Notes under the pieces: model-generated | Seen by the model: the letters and a program-made list of their open reading frames with translations, nothing else | Told to the model about the DNA's origin: nothing | Database searches by the model: none | Source of the DNA: Rhizobium leguminosarum | GTDB lineage: Bacteria > Pseudomonadota > Alphaproteobacteria > Rhizobiales > Rhizobiaceae | Assembly (NCBI RefSeq): GCF_002953715.1 | Contig: NZ_CP025013.1 | Location: forward strand, 930,001 to 994,000 | DNA: 64,000 nucleotides | Reading direction: 5' to 3' | Position numbers and translations under genes: made by a program | Shown here: one piece after another, positions 59,360 to 64,000 of the stretch | How positions within the stretch are numbered: the stretch's first letter is position 1 | Layout: the number at the start of each line of letters is the position of its first letter

Positions 59360-61225
59360 ATGAAATCTGCTGAGCTCGACAAGCTCGCCCGCCGGCACGG
59401 CATCAGCCCGACCAGGCCCAGTCCCGACAATCGGGAGGTGGCGATAGCAGGCGAAACCAAGCGCAAGATCCTCTCGGCATTGAAGATCGACGTGCCGGGA
59501 GCGGCCGATCACGAGACCGGCGCGCCGCGGCGGGACCCTAAGCCGGCGGCTAAGAAGATCGCCACTTCATTTCTGCCGGATTTCCTTTCCGGCACGCGGG
59601 TCTGGGGTGTGAGCCTGCAGCTTTACGAACTCCGTTCGGCACGCAACTGGGGCATAGGAGACTTCGAGGATCTGGCCGATATGGCGGATCTCTTGGGATC
59701 GCTGGGCGCCGATTTTATCGGCCTCACGCCGCTTCACGCGCCATTTCTCGCCGATCCCGAGCGTTGCAGCCCCTATGAGCCCTCGAGCCGCCAGCATCTC
59801 AACCCGCTCTATATCGCGGTCGACCGGCTCCCGGGTTTTGCCTGCAGTCCGGAACTCGAACGGCAATTGGCAAGCCTTCGCCAAACCGATCTCGTCGACT
59901 ACGCCGGCGTCGCACAGATCAAGCTTAGGGTCCTGCGCGATCTCTGGCCGGCCTGGCGACAGCGCAGCGTGATTGACGAGGCCTATGATCCGGTCGATTT
60001 CGATGCCTTCATCGCGCATGGCGGTAACGGCCTGCGGCTGCACGCGCTTTTCGAATGCCTCTCGTTTTCCATGGTCGAGCGCGGGGCAGGCGCCGGCTGG
60101 CAACGGTGGCCGACCGATTTCCAGCGCTTCGACAGCGCCGCTGTCGCCGAATTCGAGCGCGGACACGCGGAGGATGTCCGCTTCCACATGTGGCTGCAGT
60201 GGCTCGCCCACCGGCAGCTGATGCAGGCGGCGGACCGGGCTGGGAAGGCCGGCCTGCGGATCGGGCTCTATCTCGATCTTGCCGTCGGGGAGGCGGTCGA
60301 TGGCTCGGCGACATGGAGCGAGCCGGATATCTATGTCTCCAAGGCCACGATCGGCAGCCCTCCCGATCCATTCGCCATAGATGGGCAGGACTGGCACCTT
60401 GCCGCATACCTGCCTTCCGCGATCGCCGCAGGCGAGATGTCGCCTTTCCGGCGCATGGTAAGCGCTGCCATGCGATATGCGGGCGCCATCCGCATCGACC
60501 ACGCCGCGGCGCTTCGCCGCCTCTTCCTGGTGCCATTGGGCAGCAGGCCGGACGGCGGCGCCTATGTCCGCTATCCCAAGGATCGGCTGCTGCGGATCCT
60601 TGCCGAAGTGTCCGCCGAGCATCGATGCCTCGTCATCGGAGAAGACCTGGGACTGATCCCCAAGGGATTGCAGGACGATCTGGCAGCGGCCCACATTCTC
60701 TCCTACCGCATCCTTTCCTATGAACAGGACGAGAAGGGCTTCAAGCCAGTAGAGGTCTATCCCATCCTGGCTTTGGCCTGCATTTCGACGCACGACCACC
60801 AGACCCTTGCCGGCTGGTGGCGCGGCGCCGACATTCAGGCCCGGTGCGACCACGGCATCGTGCCGCCCGATCTCACCGAAAAACATCTCGAAGAGCGCAA
60901 GCGCGAGCGGAGATACCTGAAGACGGCGCTCAAGTCTGCCGGTCTCGACCTGCCGGCCCGGCTTTCCCAAGCGACGGCAAGCGACGAGACGCTGAGGGAA
61001 CTGACGGTCGGCGCCTACCGCTTCATCGCCAGGACCCCGTCGCTCCTCGCCGTAGTCCGTCTTGCCGATCTCACCGACGAGAAAGGTCCGACCAATGTTC
61101 CAGGCACCAGCGACAGCTATCCGAACTGGAAGCCGAAGCTATCGGTTTTGCTCGCGGATCTGACGTCGTGCCCGCTGCTTAAGGGCGTGACGGTGGCAAT
61201 GCAGGAGGAAAGGCCGCGGGCGTGA
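59360..61225 (+). CDS. malQ: 4-alpha-glucanotransferase
   Basis: Transfers alpha-1,4-glucan segments between maltooligosaccharides (disproportionating enzyme, GH77), 621 residues. After a variable N-terminal part come WGVSLQLYELRSARNWGIGD (start of the barrel) and CSPYEPSSRQHLNPLYI. The nucleophile is Asp380 in AIRIDHAAALRRLFLVP, the acid/base Glu is in VIGEDLGLIPKGL, and the third Asp is in STHDHQTLAGWW. It follows treZ by 29 bases on the same strand. Together they suggest remodelling of maltooligosaccharides toward trehalose, feeding or draining the GlgE route encoded 20 kb away. Confidence 0.94.
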   Translation: MKSAELDKLARRHGISPTRPSPDNREVAIAGETKRKILSALKIDVPGAADHETGAPRRDPKPAAKKIATSFLPDFLSGTRVWGVSLQLYELRSARNWGIGDFEDLADMADLLGSLGADFIGLTPLHAPFLADPERCSPYEPSSRQHLNPLYIAVDRLPGFACSPELERQLASLRQTDLVDYAGVAQIKLRVLRDLWPAWRQRSVIDEAYDPVDFDAFIAHGGNGLRLHALFECLSFSMVERGAGAGWQRWPTDFQRFDSAAVAEFERGHAEDVRFHMWLQWLAHRQLMQAADRAGKAGLRIGLYLDLAVGEAVDGSATWSEPDIYVSKATIGSPPDPFAIDGQDWHLAAYLPSAIAAGEMSPFRRMVSAAMRYAGAIRIDHAAALRRLFLVPLGSRPDGGAYVRYPKDRLLRILAEVSAEHRCLVIGEDLGLIPKGLQDDLAAAHILSYRILSYEQDEKGFKPVEVYPILALACISTHDHQTLAGWWRGADIQARCDHGIVPPDLTEKHLEERKRERRYLKTALKSAGLDLPARLSQATASDETLRELTVGAYRFIARTPSLLAVVRLADLTDEKGPTNVPGTSDSYPNWKPKLSVLLADLTSCPLLKGVTVAMQEERPRA

Positions 61226-61416
61226 TCAAGGCCGGGCGAGCCGTCAATCTCGTCATTGTCGTTCGATCGGGCCTGCCGCGCGCATGGAAATCGATCGGGG
61301 AGGGAACGAATAGTAAGCCGGCGAATTTTGAAGGAACAAGGACAGGCATTGCCGAGATGAGGACCCGTCCGCTTTCGCCGCTTCAGATGCGGCGACTATA
61401 TTGATGGAAAAAGACC
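61226..61416. other. Intergenic gap after malQ
   Basis: About 190 bases with no supported gene or clear terminator. It contains GGAAC motifs at 61286 and 61333, but neither is followed at the right distance by a convincing CGTT, so I do not call an EcfG promoter. Confidence 0.3.
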
Positions 61417-61578
61417 ATGACGACCGCATTCATCCTTATCGCATTGGCTCTGATCATTATCTACGCCGGCCCGACGCTGCTGTTCATCTGCGTCGGATAT
61501 GCCGACTATATGCTGGAGCGGCGAAGGCATATGGTGGCTCTGAAGCACGCCGTGAAGCGTCGCAGCGACGAGTTTTAG
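61417..61578 (+). CDS. Small single-pass membrane protein, 53 residues
   Basis: A short frame (ATG 61417 to TAG 61576-61578) reading MTTAFILIALALIIIYAGPT, then a second hydrophobic stretch and a basic cytoplasmic tail (MLERRRHMVALKHAVKRRSD, then EF). The hydrophobic core spans about residues 5-28, enough for one long or two very short helices. A GGAAAA sequence 7 bases upstream may serve as ribosome binding site. Codon use (GC-ending) is like its neighbours. I do not recognise a family, and the charged tail suggests a positive-inside orientation. Confidence 0.6.
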   Translation: MTTAFILIALALIIIYAGPTLLFICVGYADYMLERRRHMVALKHAVKRRSDEF

Positions 61579-61680
61579 AGCGCGGGGAAACCGCTTCGCA
61601 CCTCTCCTTGAATTGTCCGAGGTGGTAGACACCTTCGTCGGCCGCCTTGGACGTTACTCGGCTTTTCCAGAGAAATGGAT

Positions 61681-61710
61681 CCAGAGGCAGGTCGGCAAAC
61701 CCGCCTCTGG
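61681..61710 (-). terminator. Hairpin between convergent genes
   Basis: CCAGAGGC (61681-61688) pairs with GCCTCTGG (61703-61710), extended by two G-C pairs inside, after the end of the minus-strand gene that stops at 61744. No real T-run follows on either strand, so termination is uncertain. Confidence 0.4.
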
Positions 61711-61743
61711 CAGCCGGCGTTGATGAAACGCCTCTACGAATGG

Positions 61744-62931
61744 TTAGTCGTTCGCCGTGACCTTGACGCCGAGCACCGAAGGGATTGTGTTCGGTGCCCC
61801 CATGGCCGCGCCGATGATCATCGGAACGGGAACCGGCTTTTCCGGTGCGGCGCTGATCGTCAGGCTTTTCGGTCCGTCGAGATAGGTGTTGACGGCAGCC
61901 GACACCTGGTTTTGCAGCTCGGGCATGTTGAGCTGCGCCATCATCATCGGCACGAGACCTTTCAGTGATTGCGCCAGCTGGTCGCCGGTGACGCCCTGCT
62001 GCGAACCGGCATAATCGAGTGCCTTCTTGGTGATCGAGGCATCGTCGAAGCGGATCGAGGCGCTGTTGATCGTCAGCTGCTGCATCAGCCCCAGCATCGC
62101 AAGGCCTACGGCCTGGTTGGCCTCTTCCTTGTTCGGATTGGCTTCGGCGGTCTTCACCGCCTGCTGCAGCGACTTGATGAAGCCCAGCGTGTAACCGGAG
62201 AAATCGACGGCGAAATTCAGCCGGCCGATATTCTTGAAGTCGAAAGCATATTCGTCGACAGCGACCTTACCGCTTTCGATTTCCCAGATGCCCTTCATCG
62301 TCACCGCGCCGTCGAGCGTCGTCAGGCCCAGTTTCTCGATGGCCTCCTTCGCATTCGCATCCTCGACCTGCGACAGATCGGCCTTGAGACCGGCGACATT
62401 GGCGTCATAGGCAAAGCCGCCATTCTGGCGTTCGAGGTTGGACTCGATGCTCTCGATCGCGAGCACGTCCTTGCCCTTGATGTTGAGAGCGATCGGCCCG
62501 GTGCTGACGGTTTCATAGAGGAGGATGTCGTTCAGCGTATCGCCCGTCGCATTGGCGGGAATCGTGAGGCCGGTGATCTGGATCTCGTTTGCGGAAAAAC
62601 GTCCTTCCTCCTGGCTGATGTCGATATCCGGGAAGGAGACGGTCTTGGCGTGATAGCCACCGCCTTCGATTTCCTCAACGCCCTCGAAGGTGAGGTCGCC
62701 GATCTTCAAAGTATCGCCGGGCAGGCTCGAAGATCCCACCTGGACACCGGTCGCCGTTACCTTGTCGCCATCGGCTTCCGCCTTTTCGAAGGTGATGACC
62801 GTACCGCCGGCACTGGTTGCGGCATTGAGCTTCTTCATCATGTCCGCGCCATCAAGGGCAAGCACCGGGCCGGCCAGCGTCAGGAACGCGGTGCTTGCCA
62901 TCATCAGGTGGAGATTACGCATATGCTTCAT
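61744..62931 (-). CDS. Secreted conserved hypothetical protein
   Basis: About 395 residues from ATG 62931 (AGGA 7 bases upstream); the open frame extends 41 codons further but is antisense-like there. A signal peptide ends at VLA-LDGADMM. The mature protein is built of repeated beta-rich segments (VITFEKAEADGDKVTATGVQ; LKIGDLTFEGVEEIEGGGYH; IQITGLTIPANATGDT) followed by a helical middle and a beta-rich end. That pattern suggests a periplasmic beta-barrel or lipid-binding-like fold, similar in style to DUF945-type proteins, but I cannot assign it. It is a single-gene unit. Confidence 0.8.
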   Translation of the reverse strand: MKHMRNLHLMMASTAFLTLAGPVLALDGADMMKKLNAATSAGGTVITFEKAEADGDKVTATGVQVGSSSLPGDTLKIGDLTFEGVEEIEGGGYHAKTVSFPDIDISQEEGRFSANEIQITGLTIPANATGDTLNDILLYETVSTGPIALNIKGKDVLAIESIESNLERQNGGFAYDANVAGLKADLSQVEDANAKEAIEKLGLTTLDGAVTMKGIWEIESGKVAVDEYAFDFKNIGRLNFAVDFSGYTLGFIKSLQQAVKTAEANPNKEEANQAVGLAMLGLMQQLTINSASIRFDDASITKKALDYAGSQQGVTGDQLAQSLKGLVPMMMAQLNMPELQNQVSAAVNTYLDGPKSLTISAAPEKPVPVPMIIGAAMGAPNTIPSVLGVKVTAND

Positions 62932-63275
62932 GGAGATGTCCTTATGTAGAAAATAGATGCGAGGATTTCGAAATTTCCAGACGGGCCGAGTCCCGCTCTC
63001 TGAGGTCAGAAAAGGCGGTCCACGAAAAGCGCCGCTCGATATCACGGCTTTCATCTGGTCAGCTAATTTGGGGGCGGTGAGGTCAGGATCAGCCGGAACG
63101 CTGGGGCTGAAGAAACATAAGTGCTGCTCCGCCGGCGATGGGCGGTAGTATTTTCTCTAGCAGGGGTAGCGTTGAGACTCATCCCGTACACAAAAAGTGT
63201 ATTTCTTCGATTCTTGCAACCCTTCGACCTTCGAATGCCGAGATGGGGTCGTTCGTCTGCAGGGCGCTGCAGGCT
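62932..63275. other. Intergenic region without a supported gene
   Basis: About 340 bases between two minus-strand genes. Short plus-strand frames here have no ribosome binding site or recognisable content. A CTGCAG-GGCG-CTGCAG hairpin lies near 63257-63272, without a T-run. Confidence 0.4.
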
Positions 63276-63638
63276 TCAATTGCGCATTTCCGACACTCGC
63301 CCGCGCAACAAATAGACGAGCGCAAAAATCACCAGGAAGGGGTAGACGAGCACGATCATCGGTAGGCCGGCAGCCAGCGCATCGTCCTGCATATAGATGT
63401 TGAGGACACCGGCTCCGAGCACCAAGGGGTACAGCGGCGCAAATCTGTCGAACCACATCCTGAAAGGCCCCGGCAGGAGCAGAACGAGCGCCGGTAGAAT
63501 GAAAATGCCGAGATTTCTTGCAACATTCATGAGCTCAGGACCGAACGGTTCGGTGGAGGAATAAAGTCGGCCCATCTGACGAGCCGCCCACAGAGCAGCG
63601 ATTGCTGCCCCGGCATATCCCGCTGGTCTTGCTAGCAT
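63276..63638 (-). CDS. Small membrane protein, hypothetical
   Basis: A 120-residue protein with three or four hydrophobic segments: near residues 5-22 (PAGYAGAAIAALWAARQM), 43-60 (LGIFILPALVLLLPGPF), 68-84 and 92-112 (LPMIVLVYPFLVIFALVYLL). The start ATG 63638 has AGGA 8 bases upstream. The C-terminus is short and basic (RGRVSEMRN). I do not recognise the family. It lies 53 bases downstream of the partial gene at the right edge, on the same strand. Confidence 0.75.
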   Translation of the reverse strand: MLARPAGYAGAAIAALWAARQMGRLYSSTEPFGPELMNVARNLGIFILPALVLLLPGPFRMWFDRFAPLYPLVLGAGVLNIYMQDDALAAGLPMIVLVYPFLVIFALVYLLRGRVSEMRN

Positions 63639-63691
63639 CGGCGAACGTCCTTTTGTTCACGCGCCGCGTTGGTACGGTCGCCCTCTGATTA

Positions 63692-64000
63692 TTATGGGCG
63701 CATATCGTCTGCGGCGTCGACGCATTCAAGAATTGTCGTGCGGCAAACGCCGGCCTCCTGCTGCATGAGAGGTTGCGCGCGCCAGGCTCGGTAGGCGATC
63801 CGGAATTCGATGTCCTTGTAAACATAGGTCTTGGCTTTTCGTCGCACGCGGCTTCGGTCCAAAGCGTCCGCCGTTACGACAACATGTGTGGCAAGTCGTT
63901 TGAACTGCCATGGCGGCGAGGCTCGCTCCTTCTCGATCACCTCGACATGGTAGTAAGGATCGTGATCGGCGGGCTCCGGATGTTTGTGGACGGTGGCCCA
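63692..64000 (-). CDS. Hypothetical protein, 5' end cut by the window edge
   Basis: The frame is open from the right edge (reading WATVHKHPEPADHDPYYHVE) to the stop at 63692, giving at least 102 residues; an internal GTG at 63940 is an unlikely start because the upstream part reads equally well as protein. The visible sequence is rich in charged and aromatic residues (RLATHVVVTADALDRSRVRR; KTYVYKDIEFRIAYRAWRAQ), with two Cys residues near the end. No family is recognised. It may be co-transcribed with the small membrane protein gene downstream. Confidence 0.65.
   Translation of the reverse strand, partial: WATVHKHPEPADHDPYYHVEVIEKERASPPWQFKRLATHVVVTADALDRSRVRRKAKTYVYKDIEFRIAYRAWRAQPLMQQEAGVCRTTILECVDAADDMRP

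Noticed and set aside
61286-61360. Further EcfG promoter before the 53-residue membrane protein
   Set aside because: GGAAC motifs occur but the downstream element at 16-17 bases is not CGTT or a near match.

Overview
The window looks like chromosome or large-plasmid DNA of a fast-growing rhizobium (Rhizobium leguminosarum/etli type). The evidence is high GC, many ABC sugar transporters, a GlgE-type alpha-glucan operon, a DUF3422 protein, EcfG-type promoter motifs and a characteristic rhizobial intergenic palindrome. The species is an inference from gene content. I saw no rRNA, tRNA, CRISPR array, insertion sequence or phage gene.

Left part (1-30.5 kb). It opens with the end of a sugar ABC permease, then a sugar-binding protein next to a chemotaxis receptor, and a DUF3422 protein. 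The next block (5.6-16.5 kb) reads as a pectin/rhamnogalacturonan-oligosaccharide locus. A solute-binding protein diverges from an operon of an unrecognised 840-residue protein, a GH88/105 hydrolase, a GH28 polygalacturonase-like enzyme, an ABC ATPase and two permeases, and a LacI-family repressor gene follows. The divergent promoter region carries two nearly identical 16-base palindromes, one before each ribosome binding site. Next come a TetR repressor diverging from a two-adaptor RND efflux operon, a lipoprotein hydrolase, an NCS1 transporter, a second chemotaxis receptor, a CorA transporter, a phosphotransferase-like protein and a metallo-beta-lactamase-fold hydrolase.

Middle part (30.5-48.6 kb). 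glgE, a treS-maltokinase fusion and glgB form a tight operon that can turn trehalose into branched alpha-glucan via maltose-1-phosphate. It is preceded by a good match to the alphaproteobacterial general-stress (EcfG) promoter. Then come a ThDP-dependent enzyme and an aromatic/aspartate aminotransferase diverging from an Lrp/AsnC regulator, a three-gene iron-siderophore-type ABC transporter, a RES/Xre toxin-antitoxin pair, and two small unknown genes. The second of these also has an EcfG-type promoter.

Right part (48.7-64 kb). A 2099-residue soluble hybrid histidine kinase contains eleven 92-residue HAMP-type repeats and three receiver domains. It is followed 10 bases later by a REC-HisKA-HATPase-REC protein. 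After these lie a ParDE toxin-antitoxin module with a palindromic operator, treZ and malQ (no treY within the window), a 53-residue membrane protein, a secreted conserved protein, a small membrane protein and a gene cut by the right edge.
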